Of a stretch of 64,000 nt of DNA, positions 17,785 through 26,479 are shown piece after piece. A program made the position numbers and the translations under genes. Every line of letters starts with the position of its first letter. Position 1 is the first letter of the stretch. The stretch lies in assembly GCA_013141065.1 (NCBI GenBank), contig JABFRR010000003.1, forward strand, positions 62,001 through 126,000. The letters are read 5' to 3'. The notes beneath the pieces are model-generated. The model was not told the DNA's origin. It did not search any database and saw nothing but the letters and a program-made list of their open reading frames with translations. The stretch is from Bacteriovoracaceae bacterium. GTDB lineage: Bacteria > Bdellovibrionota > Bacteriovoracia > Bacteriovoracales > Bacteriovoracaceae.

Positions 17785-19071
17785 TTGCGCTTCTTTTAAT
17801 AATTCATAAAGTGTGAGTAAGGCTTTATCCGAAAATCGGTCTTTGAGTCTTAGGCGATCACCTATGAATTGATATATTTTTGCACCAGAATTCTTTTTTG
17901 ATGAAAAACCTATGGCCACAAGTCCTACTGGTTTGTCACTTGATCCGCCATCAGGGCCTGCTATACCAGTGATAGAAATGGCATAGTCAGTTTTTAATTT
18001 TAATCTGGCACCAATTGCCATCTCACATGCAACTTCAATACTAACAGCGCCAAATTTATTGAGAGTCTCTGTTTTAACTTCTAATATTTGTTCTTTAACT
18101 GAATTATCATATGTCACTATACTTCCCCAAAAAGCACAGCTTGATCCAGAGAGATCTGTTATTTTTGAAGCCGTAAGCCCACCAGTACATGACTCCGCAA
18201 AACCAAAGGTAATATTTTTAGATCTTGCCAGATCTAAAACGAGTTGATTGATGGGAAGATTTCCCCATTGCCAAACATAGGGGAGAAGTTTTGACGCTGT
18301 AATGATATTTTTTATTTCTTTATTTTTTTCTTCATGAGTTTTAATGCCTCCTTTGTAACTGACAACGATATCAATACCAAGTGTATGAGGTAGTGAACTG
18401 ACTGATCCAAATGCCTCAAGTTCACTCCATAGAGTTGGACATAATTCAAAAAATATTTTTTCTTCGGGGACACCCTGAGTTCTGATAATTGTCTGATGAT
18501 TTTCTTTGATACGATTTGAAAATTGTTTTTTTATTATCGGCAAAAATTCCAATGTGACCATTTCACTGAATTCTTTTGGGACACCTGGAGCAGATAATAG
18601 GAGTTTACCTTCTTTAGTCGTAAAACCAAGTCCAGGAGCAAATCCCAAGGGATTATTGATGGCAAAAAAATCCTCTGGAAATAAATGGTATTGGTTGGTT
18701 TCTGGAGTCCATGTACGATTAAAACGAGAGTAATTTTGAGTGATGACAGAAACAACGTCAGAGCGCTCAATAATTTTTTTAGAAAAATAGTGGGCCAATG
18801 TCGATTTCGTTTTATCATCGATTGTCGGTCCGACTCCACCACTGGTGATAACAATGTCACTCTCGTGTAGCGAGTCACTCAAGGCTTTTTCTATATCTAA
18901 AACTTGATCTTTTATAAATCGCATTGATTTTAAAACGAGACCTTCTTTAAAAAGGAATTGAGAGAGCCATGAAGCGTTTTTATCCAGTGTTTTTCCAGAT
19001 AAAATTTCATCTCCAATAATTATCAAAGAGACATTTAGTGATTCATTTTGAATAGATTCTCTTGCACTCAT
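17773..19071 (-). CDS. cinA: CinA-family protein (NMN deamidase / ADP-ribose pyrophosphatase)
   Basis: A two-domain CinA protein of 432 aa, the usual length. The N-terminal half is a MoaB/MogA-like pyrophosphatase domain (IIGDEILSGKTLDKNA, then TSGGVGPTIDDKT). The C-terminal half is the PncC amidase domain with ESCTGG, whose Ser is catalytic, and SITGIAGPDGG. Known role: NAD-cycle salvage by hydrolysing nicotinamide mononucleotide, and hydrolysis of damaged nucleotides. It is divergent from the COG2509 flavoprotein gene and convergent with the small exported protein gene. A GGGA lies 7 nt before the ATG. Confidence 0.92.
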   Translation of the reverse strand: MSARESIQNESLNVSLIIIGDEILSGKTLDKNASWLSQFLFKEGLVLKSMRFIKDQVLDIEKALSDSLHESDIVITSGGVGPTIDDKTKSTLAHYFSKKIIERSDVVSVITQNYSRFNRTWTPETNQYHLFPEDFFAINNPLGFAPGLGFTTKEGKLLLSAPGVPKEFSEMVTLEFLPIIKKQFSNRIKENHQTIIRTQGVPEEKIFFELCPTLWSELEAFGSVSSLPHTLGIDIVVSYKGGIKTHEEKNKEIKNIITASKLLPYVWQWGNLPINQLVLDLARSKNITFGFAESCTGGLTASKITDLSGSSCAFWGSIVTYDNSVKEQILEVKTETLNKFGAVSIEVACEMAIGARLKLKTDYAISITGIAGPDGGSSDKPVGLVAIGFSSKKNSGAKIYQFIGDRLRLKDRFSDKALLTLYELLKEAQLET

Positions 19072-19164
19072 TGATTATTCCCAAAAGACTTTAATAGTCG
19101 TTATATGCTGGAAATCTTGTCATAAATTGGTTAGAATTTACAAATAATATCTTGAGACAAGTGC

Positions 19165-20724
19165 ATGACAAAAAAAGTTCAATTTACCGTCGACTTTAAA
19201 GACGATGTCGAGACTTACCTCGAAACACATTTTCCAGAAATGGTTGATTACCGTATTTTAAGTCAGGCCCTCGATGCCCGCGGTGCTCAACGTGGGAAAA
19301 CACCTAGGTATACCTATAATATAGAAATTCTCTCTGCCGGAGAACAATTTGAAGCCATTAAAGAAGAATTTCCCCAATTAGGTCCGTTTAAAGATAGGCC
19401 AATTATCATTGGTGCTGGGCCTGCAGGTTTATTTTGTGCTTTAAGGCTAGCTGATTATGGAGTTCCTTCATTGGTGATCGAACGCGGTGACCGAGCACAT
19501 AATAGAATGCTGCATATCTCAAAGTTTTGGAGATACGGAGAATTCAATACAGAAAATAATGTTTGTTACGGAGAAGGTGGGGCAGGTCTATTTTCAGATG
19601 GTAAATTGATCACGCGAATTAAGTCGCCATTTGTCCAATACGTAATGAATCGATTTGTTGATTTTGGTGCACCCAAAGATACGGCTTATATTTCAAATCC
19701 TCATTTAGGTTCAAATAAAATACGTGGTCTCATCAATAAAATGACAGAATATCTTGTTAGTCGCAATTGTGAAGTAAAATACAATACTCGTGTTGATAAA
19801 ATTTTGACGGAAGCAAATAAAGTTATTGGAGTGGAGCTCTCTACTGGAGAAAAGATATTTTCTGATTCAGTCATTTTGGCGACAGGACATTCGGCCAGTG
19901 AAATGTATCATCACCTAGAAATCTTAGGTGTAGAAATGAAGCAAAAAGATTTTGCAGTTGGAGTGAGAATTGAGCATCCTCGAGAATTGATTGATCAAAT
20001 CCAATATGGAAAATTTGCAGGTCTTGATTTGGGTGCAGCTCGCTACCGCTTAAGTTATGAAGACCCAAAAAGTAAAAAAGGAACTTATAGTTTTTGCATG
20101 TGTCCTGGAGGATATGTGCTTTCATCTGGAACTGAGGCCGATGGAATTGTGGTGAATGGAATGAGTAATTTTGCTCGAAATTCTCGTTGGTCAAATGCGG
20201 CACTTGTCGTGAGTGTGCGGGCCGGAATCGATTTTTCTAGTGAAAAACTTTTAGCAGGCCTAGACTTTCAACATAGTATTGAACAAAGTGCTTATCAAGC
20301 TTCTGTTTCTAGGGCTTCAGGCAGAGAGCTTCCAGCGCAAACACTTAAAGAATTCATGTCAGGCTCACTTAATAATGGAAATGAAAAAATTAAAACATCG
20401 ACGCCTTCAGGAATTGTGAAAACTGAGTTGCATGAAATACTGCCTTCATTTGTGACTAAGCACCTAGAAAATGCGCTAGTAAAATTTGATGAAAACTTAA
20501 AAGGATTTATTTCTGATAAGGCTTTATTGATAGCTCCTGAAACAAGAACATCTGCCCCCGTGACCATTTTGCGCAATAAAGAAACGATGGAGTCCAGCAG
20601 CCATCAAGGCCTATACCCTTGTGGAGAGGGAGCAGGACATGCCGGAGGAATAACATCAGCTGCTGTTGATGGAGTGAAAGTCGCTATGTCTTTACTTAAA
20701 ACAAAAAAAGGATTTGAAACATGA
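19165..20724 (+). CDS. FAD-dependent dehydrogenase, COG2509 family
   Basis: A 519-aa flavoprotein with an N-terminal ~80-residue extension and then a Rossmann FAD-binding site (IIIGAGPAGLFCALRLADYG, residues about 95-115). The region CYGEGGAGLFSDGKL and the closing GEGAGHAGGITSAAVDG are typical of the COG2509 uncharacterised dehydrogenases. The substrate is unknown for the family. It is followed with a 4-bp ATGA overlap by the propeller-like exported protein gene, so the two are probably co-transcribed. No clear Shine-Dalgarno site is seen; a -35-like TTGTCA lies about 50 bp upstream. Confidence 0.85.
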   Translation: MTKKVQFTVDFKDDVETYLETHFPEMVDYRILSQALDARGAQRGKTPRYTYNIEILSAGEQFEAIKEEFPQLGPFKDRPIIIGAGPAGLFCALRLADYGVPSLVIERGDRAHNRMLHISKFWRYGEFNTENNVCYGEGGAGLFSDGKLITRIKSPFVQYVMNRFVDFGAPKDTAYISNPHLGSNKIRGLINKMTEYLVSRNCEVKYNTRVDKILTEANKVIGVELSTGEKIFSDSVILATGHSASEMYHHLEILGVEMKQKDFAVGVRIEHPRELIDQIQYGKFAGLDLGAARYRLSYEDPKSKKGTYSFCMCPGGYVLSSGTEADGIVVNGMSNFARNSRWSNAALVVSVRAGIDFSSEKLLAGLDFQHSIEQSAYQASVSRASGRELPAQTLKEFMSGSLNNGNEKIKTSTPSGIVKTELHEILPSFVTKHLENALVKFDENLKGFISDKALLIAPETRTSAPVTILRNKETMESSSHQGLYPCGEGAGHAGGITSAAVDGVKVAMSLLKTKKGFET

Positions 20725-21965
20725 AGAACTCATTAATTTTTTTAATATCTAGTTTTCTCACATTTTCTGGAACATTAAATGCAGAAATAAATTCAGAAAT
20801 AGCTCAATATAAATCTCCAGAAATTTTAGCTCGAGCAAATATAAACGACGGTTTTAACCTTCCACCAATGACATTTTTAAGTAATACGACTCCAGTTATT
20901 AATAATCAAGGTGATGTTGCCTTTAAATTAATGTCGATTGGTGGTGAAAATCAACAGGGAATTTGGTTGAAAAATTCAATAAATCCAGATGGTGCGATAG
21001 TTTACACAGCCCCCGATTTACGACTTATTACTGATCCGAGTTTAAACGACAATAGTGTTGTCGCATTTAATCTATTTGACGATGGAGTCACTGACGGAAT
21101 TTTTTCTTATGATGGATCAACTAATCAAACTACCCAAGTTTTAAAACCCACAGATAATGAAATTTCATTTTATACTTATCCGCAAATTACAACTGGTGGG
21201 CAGATTTATTTCAGAGGAACGAATGAAGAAAATATCAGATCTTTTTATCAATCTGATAAAAAGTTAAATTCTGTCATTAAAGAAGGTGAGTATTCTTTTG
21301 GTCAAAAAACATCATATTTATTTAAACCAAGTATAAATGATCTTGGAGAATTAAGTTTCAAAAGACGCATCGGTGATATTGGCGATTGGGATGAATCTGC
21401 TGCCGATGAGATCTTGTTATTGAGACCGAATGGTAAAAAATTTGATTATTTAAGTATTGCTAGAGACCGTGACTTAGATAGCAATTCTCCATTTTTAGGT
21501 TTTTATAATACGACCGGAATTTCAAAAAACGGCATGGTGACTTTTACGGCCAGTCTTCTTGATTCGAGAAAGGCCATCGTTCTTTGGCGTGATGGAGTAC
21601 TTTATACATTGGCTTCTGAAGGAGATAACAACATTAGCGAAATCGAAATGTTTGCTCCCAAAATAAACAATCAAGGAATAGTTTTATTTCGTGCTCTCGA
21701 TAATAAAGGATCCCGTGGCCTATACTTGGCCAATCAAAAGGGTATCGAGCGAATTATTGGAGAAGGTGATGAAGTCATGACGGATATAGGCCTCGGAAAA
21801 ATTCTCTCAAATCCCAACTACCCAGGTTTTGGTGGTGAAGTCGATATCAATAACCACGGTGAAATAGTTTTTTATTGTCTTTTAGTTGGTGCTAAAGATG
21901 ATAAAGAATTAGGTTCAGCAGTTTATAAAATATCTCCAGAAAACTTTCCAGAAAATAATCAATAA
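20721..21965 (+). CDS. exported protein with seven repeats, probable beta-propeller
   Basis: The 414-aa product has a signal peptide (hydrophobic core ending near GTLNAE). It then carries seven repeats of roughly 50 residues, each with a core like P-x-I-N-x-x-G-x-V-x-F: PVINNQGDVAFK, PSLNDNSVVAFN, PQITTGGQIYFR, PSINDLGELSFK, GISKNGMVTFT, PKINNQGIVLFR and VDINNHGEIVFY. Each is followed by a strand describing a small side motif such as GIWL or GLYL. Seven such units suggest a seven-bladed propeller, as in bacterial exported repeat families of the DUF7453 type; I name that family tentatively. It overlaps the upstream flavoprotein gene by 4 bp. Function unknown. Confidence 0.7.
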   Translation: MKNSLIFLISSFLTFSGTLNAEINSEIAQYKSPEILARANINDGFNLPPMTFLSNTTPVINNQGDVAFKLMSIGGENQQGIWLKNSINPDGAIVYTAPDLRLITDPSLNDNSVVAFNLFDDGVTDGIFSYDGSTNQTTQVLKPTDNEISFYTYPQITTGGQIYFRGTNEENIRSFYQSDKKLNSVIKEGEYSFGQKTSYLFKPSINDLGELSFKRRIGDIGDWDESAADEILLLRPNGKKFDYLSIARDRDLDSNSPFLGFYNTTGISKNGMVTFTASLLDSRKAIVLWRDGVLYTLASEGDNNISEIEMFAPKINNQGIVLFRALDNKGSRGLYLANQKGIERIIGEGDEVMTDIGLGKILSNPNYPGFGGEVDINNHGEIVFYCLLVGAKDDKELGSAVYKISPENFPENNQ

Positions 21966-21986
21966 AAATTTATTAAGAGCAAGCGT

Positions 21987-23426
21987 ATGCAGTATTCTTC
22001 AAAAGATAAAATAGAAAAAAAATATGAAGTGATTGTTATTGGCTCTGGCCTCGCCGGAATGACTCTCGCTAATAAAATGGCAAAAGATGGAAGAAGTGTT
22101 CTTTTATTAGAATCACACAATAAGCTAGGTGGTTTTGCTACCTGGTTCAAACGCCAAGACGGCTCACATATTTTTGATGTCTCACTTCATGGTTTTCCAG
22201 TTGGAATGATAAAAACTTGCAGAAAATACTGGAGTCGAGAAATCGCAGATCGCATTCATCAGTTGAAATCTGTTAGGTATATCAATCCACAATTTGAAGT
22301 CGATACCGATTTCACTAAAGAAGATTTTATCAAAGTATTGATTCATAAATTTAATGTCACTGAAGAGACAGTGCAGGCTTTTTTTCTAGAACTCGCCCAT
22401 ATGAATTTTTATGACAATTCTCAAATGACCAATGGAGAGTTGTTTAATAAATATTTTCCGGGGAGATCCGACATTACTCGTTTTTTACTTGAACCTATCG
22501 TTTATGCCAATGGGTCAAACTTAGAAGATCCAGCAATCAGTTACGGTATTGTTTTTTCCAATTTTATGAGTAAGGGAGTTTATATCTTTCAAGGTGGAAC
22601 TGATGTCATGATCGGTTTAATGAAAGAAGAACTTTTAAAAAATGGGGTGGACATCCAATTGCAGGCCCGGGTTGAAAAAATTATTGTTGATAACAAGCGT
22701 GTCTGTGGAGTGGAAGTCAAAGGTCATAAAATATATTCCAAGGCAGTCGTTTCAAATTCTAACTTGCGCACAACGATTGAAAAATTGGTAGGTGAAAATC
22801 ATTTTAGTGATGAGTATGTTAAACTAGCTAAAGCTGTAAGGCTCAATACCTCATCTTGCCAAGTGTACATGGGAATAAAAAAAGGTGAGAGCATTCCTTT
22901 TATCGGGGATCTCATTTTCACTTCCGAAGATAATGACTTTAGCACTGACTTAATTCTCTCACCAAAAGTTGGAAGCCAAACATTCTCACTTTACTATCCA
23001 GAAATGAGACCTCATCTTGAAAATCGTTTTGCAATCGTTTCCTCTTCTAATGCACGTTATGAAGACTGGAAGAATTTATCAACTGATCAGTATGAAGCAC
23101 AAAAAAAAGTTCTTATTGAAAGGGCCCTCCAAGGTTTGGAGAAAATACTTCCAGGTGTTCGCGCTAAAATAGATTTTGTCGATGCGGCTACACCATTGAC
23201 TGTTGAACGTTACACTTTGCATGAACGCGGAGCTAGCTTTGGGACAAAGTTTGAAGGGCTTCATGTCTCAATGAATATGCACAAAGAGCTTCCTGGACTT
23301 TTTCACGCTGGCTCAGTTGGCATAATCATGTCCGGTTGGCTTGGGGCTGCAAATTATGGCGTTATACAGGCCCATGAGGTGGACAATTACCTTACAAGGC
23401 TAGAAAAAGAAGACCAAAGGCCATAA
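21987..23426 (+). CDS. CrtI/CrtISO-like FAD oxidoreductase (copy 1)
   Basis: A 479-aa flavoprotein of the phytoene desaturase / carotenoid isomerase / retinol saturase superfamily (COG1233). The dinucleotide-binding motif is [16 protein letters not shown], followed by [16 protein letters not shown] and FDVSLHGF. The C-terminal FAD-contact region is [21 protein letters not shown]. It is a paralogue of the protein at 34591-36027. It is followed by FabG-, FabZ- and FabI-like genes on the same strand, so its substrate is more likely an acyl chain or polyene thioester than a free carotenoid; no phytoene synthase gene is in the window. Substrate assignment is inference. Confidence 0.75.
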   Translation: MQYSSKDKIEKKYEVIVIGSGLAGMTLANKMAKDGRSVLLLESHNKLGGFATWFKRQDGSHIFDVSLHGFPVGMIKTCRKYWSREIADRIHQLKSVRYINPQFEVDTDFTKEDFIKVLIHKFNVTEETVQAFFLELAHMNFYDNSQMTNGELFNKYFPGRSDITRFLLEPIVYANGSNLEDPAISYGIVFSNFMSKGVYIFQGGTDVMIGLMKEELLKNGVDIQLQARVEKIIVDNKRVCGVEVKGHKIYSKAVVSNSNLRTTIEKLVGENHFSDEYVKLAKAVRLNTSSCQVYMGIKKGESIPFIGDLIFTSEDNDFSTDLILSPKVGSQTFSLYYPEMRPHLENRFAIVSSSNARYEDWKNLSTDQYEAQKKVLIERALQGLEKILPGVRAKIDFVDAATPLTVERYTLHERGASFGTKFEGLHVSMNMHKELPGLFHAGSVGIIMSGWLGAANYGVIQAHEVDNYLTRLEKEDQRP

Positions 23427-23489
23427 GTCCCCTTTTCAAAAAGGTGGGCATCACGCTAGTATTTCATTCTTTATAACAAGGATAAAAGC

Positions 23490-24227
23490 ATGGATTTTTC
23501 CAATCAAACTGTCATTGTCACCGGTGGAACCAGAGGTATCGGTCGAGGTATATGTGAAGCCTTTTTAGCAAAAGGAGCTTTAGTTATTGCCACTTATGCT
23601 GGAAATGAAACTGCAGCTTTAAAAATGAAAGAAGACCACCAGATTTATGGTGATAAATTAGTCATAAAAAAATGTGATGTAAGAGATGAAGAAGCCGTAA
23701 TCGCTTTTTATGATTTCATAGAAAAAACTTATCCAAAAATTGAAGTCCTTGTAAATAATTCTGGAATTCGTAAAGACCAGATTACCGCGGCGATGACCCT
23801 CAGTGAATGGAATGATGTCATCAGTACAAACCTCACTGGAACATTTTTAATGAGTAAACATGCTGTCTTGGCGTTCATGAAAAATCGCTACGGGCGAATC
23901 GTGAATATGTCTTCTATTGGAGGAGCTCTTGGCCTACCCGGGCAAGCTAATTACGCAGCTTCGAAAGCTGGACAAATTGCCATCTCGAAGTCCTTATCTA
24001 AAGAAGTCGCTAAACGTGGCATAACGGTTAATAATATTTGTCCTGGATTCATAGATACAGAACTTTTATCTGATCTACCTGAAGAACAACGTAAAGAGTA
24101 CATGAAAGATGTTCCCATGAAGCGCTTTGGTAAAGTTTCCGAAGTGGCGAGTGCCGTTTTATTCCTGGCCAGTAAAGAAGCGAGTTATATTACTGGAGCA
24201 AGTCTAGAAATATCCGGAGGACTTTAA
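23490..24227 (+). CDS. 3-oxoacyl-ACP reductase (FabG-like SDR)
   Basis: A 245-aa classical short-chain dehydrogenase/reductase. The NAD(P)-binding GGTRGIG is at residues 12-18, and the catalytic Ser142, Tyr155 and Lys159 appear in NMSSIGGALG and YAASKAG. It should reduce a beta-ketoacyl thioester to the 3-hydroxyacyl form. It has AAGGA before the ATG and ends 3 bp before the FabZ-like gene. The grouping with dehydratase and enoyl-reductase genes but not with fabD/fabH suggests a specialised module rather than the housekeeping fatty-acid cluster. Confidence 0.85.
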   Translation: MDFSNQTVIVTGGTRGIGRGICEAFLAKGALVIATYAGNETAALKMKEDHQIYGDKLVIKKCDVRDEEAVIAFYDFIEKTYPKIEVLVNNSGIRKDQITAAMTLSEWNDVISTNLTGTFLMSKHAVLAFMKNRYGRIVNMSSIGGALGLPGQANYAASKAGQIAISKSLSKEVAKRGITVNNICPGFIDTELLSDLPEEQRKEYMKDVPMKRFGKVSEVASAVLFLASKEASYITGASLEISGGL

Positions 24228-24230
24228 GTC

Positions 24231-24644
24231 ATGGGTGAATATCCTGCGATCGAACTCTTAATTCCTCAAAGAGCACCATTTTTATTCGTTGATAAAGTGA
24301 TCGATAAAAATGACTTAATGATTAAGACTGTTTTCAAAATTACTGGCAATGAAGATTTTTTTAAAGGACATTTTCCTGGAAATCCCATTATGCCGGGTGT
24401 GCTTCTTCAAGAGGCCCTCTTCCAATCGGGAGCGGCTTTGATGTCGGGTCTTAGTGGTGCAGGCCTTGGGGTCGTGACCAGAGTGCAAAACGCAAAATTT
24501 AAAAATATGGCCCGCCCCGGAGATGAATTAGAAATGGAAGTGACTTTAGTAGAATCCTTATCAAATGCTCATTACATGAAAGGTGTGACGAAAGTTTTAG
24601 GTAAAACAATTTTAGTTTTAGAATTTACAGTTGCGAGTGTATAG
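24231..24644 (+). CDS. 3-hydroxyacyl-ACP dehydratase (FabZ-like)
   Basis: A 137-aa hot-dog-fold dehydratase. The signature GHFPGNPIMPGVLLQEAL carries catalytic His47 and Glu61. It removes water from 3-hydroxyacyl-ACP to give the trans-2-enoyl product. The length is typical of FabZ. GGAGG lies about 10 nt before the ATG, inside the end of the FabG-like gene. The next start codon follows its stop by 1 base. Confidence 0.88.
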   Translation: MGEYPAIELLIPQRAPFLFVDKVIDKNDLMIKTVFKITGNEDFFKGHFPGNPIMPGVLLQEALFQSGAALMSGLSGAGLGVVTRVQNAKFKNMARPGDELEMEVTLVESLSNAHYMKGVTKVLGKTILVLEFTVASV

Positions 24645-24645
24645 A

Positions 24646-25443
24646 ATGAGTTTTTTAAAGTTAGAAAATAAAAAGTTTCTTATCACCGGTGTGGCCAATA
24701 AAAAATCTGTCGCTTACTTTGCGGCCAAAACATTATTAGAAAATGGTGCCGACTGTCTCTTTACCGTTTTAAATGAAGAGACAAAACAAAAGGTTGAAAA
24801 ATTATTTCCGGATAAAAAAATTTACCTGGTCAACGTTGAAAAAACAGATGAGATCAATGAGTTAGGTAGAGTTCTTTTGTCTGAAAAAATTATTCTCGAC
24901 GGATTTCTTCATTCTATTGCTTTTGCCAATTACTCAGAAGGCATGAAACCGTTTCATGAAACATCTTTACCAGATTATCTTCAGGCCACTAATATTTCTT
25001 GTTTTTCATTAGTTTCACTCTCAAAGTCACTTAAGCCAGTTCTCGCTTTAGATTCTTCGGTTGTGACAATTTCCATTTCGAGCACCAAGGCCACAAACTA
25101 TGGCTACATGGGACCGATCAAAGCGGCATTGGATGCAACGATTTTATTTTTAGCAAAGTCGTTTTCTCTCGATTCAAAAGTTCGCTTTAATGCAGTTTGT
25201 GCTGGGCCTTTAAAAACGTCAGCTTCTGCTGGTATACCTGGCTATATTGACAATTACCTCTTTGCTGAACAATTGACCATGAGGCACCAAGCTCTAGAGA
25301 CACAAGAAGTTGCAAATACTGTTGTTTTTTTATTAAGCCCAGCTTCAAGTGGAATTACAGCGAGTGGAGTTGTAGTGGATGCGGGCATGAGTTCAAATTA
25401 TTTTGATGAAAAAGTAGTAGCTTCTTTTGCCAAAAATGACTAA
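24646..25443 (+). CDS. enoyl-ACP reductase (FabI-like)
   Basis: A 265-aa SDR-fold enoyl reductase from ATG 24646; the TTG at 24631 overlaps the previous gene and is less likely. GVANKKSVAYFAAKTL matches the FabI cofactor loop (GIANxxSIA). Tyr152 and Lys159 have the Y-x6-K spacing of FabI rather than the Y-x3-K of ordinary SDRs. It should reduce trans-2-enoyl-ACP with NAD(P)H. It completes a KR-DH-ER trio with the two preceding genes. The usual second active-site Tyr ten residues before Tyr152 is not evident, so specificity may differ. It converges with the next gene, sharing 4 bp. Confidence 0.82.
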   Translation: MSFLKLENKKFLITGVANKKSVAYFAAKTLLENGADCLFTVLNEETKQKVEKLFPDKKIYLVNVEKTDEINELGRVLLSEKIILDGFLHSIAFANYSEGMKPFHETSLPDYLQATNISCFSLVSLSKSLKPVLALDSSVVTISISSTKATNYGYMGPIKAALDATILFLAKSFSLDSKVRFNAVCAGPLKTSASAGIPGYIDNYLFAEQLTMRHQALETQEVANTVVFLLSPASSGITASGVVVDAGMSSNYFDEKVVASFAKND

Positions 25444-26255
25444 CTTCGTTTTCTTAAGATAAAAATTAAAAACAGCACATAGATACCCAGGGCCGCAAAA
25501 ACAAAAGTCAGCAAGTTTTCATTTTGTTGGTTTTGTGCCCGAAGGGATTCGTCATAGTACCTGGCAATGACTCTCATTTCTTCTGAAATTGAATCTTCTT
25601 TGAAGTCGTTGAGTATAGTTTCAAGAAATTTTACTTGTGTAGAAAGTATTTCAAGATTATCTGTAAAAACTTTTACTTCAGTTAGTGGCACATTTGAATA
25701 ACTTAAAATCTGATTGAGTATTTTAATATCTTCAGAAAGTCTCATTTCATTTTCGCGAGTTGAAACTGATAAGTATAAATAGGCATCTAAGAGTGATTCG
25801 CGGTAAAAATCTTTTTTATCATTTTTATCTAAAATGTATTTAATTTTCTTTTTTTCAATCGCTGTCACACTAGTTAAGAGTTTATTTACACTATCGTTTA
25901 AAAGCACAACACTTTTTTCAAATTGCTCGAGCTGTTTAATTCTTTTTTTGAAATGCAATTCTAGTTTATCTAATGATTCAAGTAAAACAGGAGTGTTATT
26001 ATCAATGTTAGATAAAATAATCATAAATTCATTTGTTTTTTTCAGAACAGCTTTAAGTTCGTCAGTATTCTTAAAAAAATTTTTTCTGAGTGAAAGAGCT
26101 TCTTTTGAAATTTCATGGTTAATGGAGCGAAGTTCATCAAAATCAAGTTTTTCAATAGATTGGTTAGGACTTAATTGAGATAAGTTTTTATAAAAAAGAA
26201 CACCACTGATTAAAGTAATGAGCATTGTGGTTAAAATAAAAATTTTTAAACGCAT
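25440..26255 (-). CDS. two-TM protein with periplasmic helical domain, sensor-like
   Basis: A 271-aa protein with an N-terminal transmembrane segment (residues about 4-21), a long all-helical charged domain (about 30-245) and a C-terminal transmembrane helix (LLTFVFAALGIYVLFLIFIL) ending in RKRS. This matches the topology of periplasmic helical sensor modules such as the DAHL domain in bacterial histidine kinases, but no kinase, HAMP or GGDEF output follows. It may act with a partner protein or be a stand-alone receptor. No Shine-Dalgarno site is clear. It converges with the FabI-like gene. Family assignment is inference. Confidence 0.55.
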   Translation of the reverse strand: MRLKIFILTTMLITLISGVLFYKNLSQLSPNQSIEKLDFDELRSINHEISKEALSLRKNFFKNTDELKAVLKKTNEFMIILSNIDNNTPVLLESLDKLELHFKKRIKQLEQFEKSVVLLNDSVNKLLTSVTAIEKKKIKYILDKNDKKDFYRESLLDAYLYLSVSTRENEMRLSEDIKILNQILSYSNVPLTEVKVFTDNLEILSTQVKFLETILNDFKEDSISEEMRVIARYYDESLRAQNQQNENLLTFVFAALGIYVLFLIFILRKRS

Positions 26256-26410
26256 ATCTTTTTAAAATTTCCACGGAATCATTGATGAGTATGATAGCTG
26301 ATCGGTTAACTCAGTCATAATCTTTAATCACTTAAAATTTTTTAAATGAGTCTTTTTTTTGGCACTTTAAATAAACTAGACATCGGCCTAAGTACCTCAA
26401 ACTAAAACGG

Positions 26411-26438
26411 TCAAGTTTCTCGTAGGGTCGTCCGATAA
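26411..26438 (+). promoter_or_regulatory. candidate sigma-28-like promoter
   Basis: TCAA (26411-26414), a 16-nt gap, then TCCGATAA (26431-26438). The flagellar sigma factor FliA recognises TAAA, about 15 nt, GCCGATAA. The match is one base off in each box and the spacing is one longer. It lies 41 nt before the ATG of the 698-aa exported protein gene. Confidence 0.3.
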
Positions 26439-26479
26439 GCTTCTGTACAATAAGCGAAGGTCTCCACGGGAATTGATAT

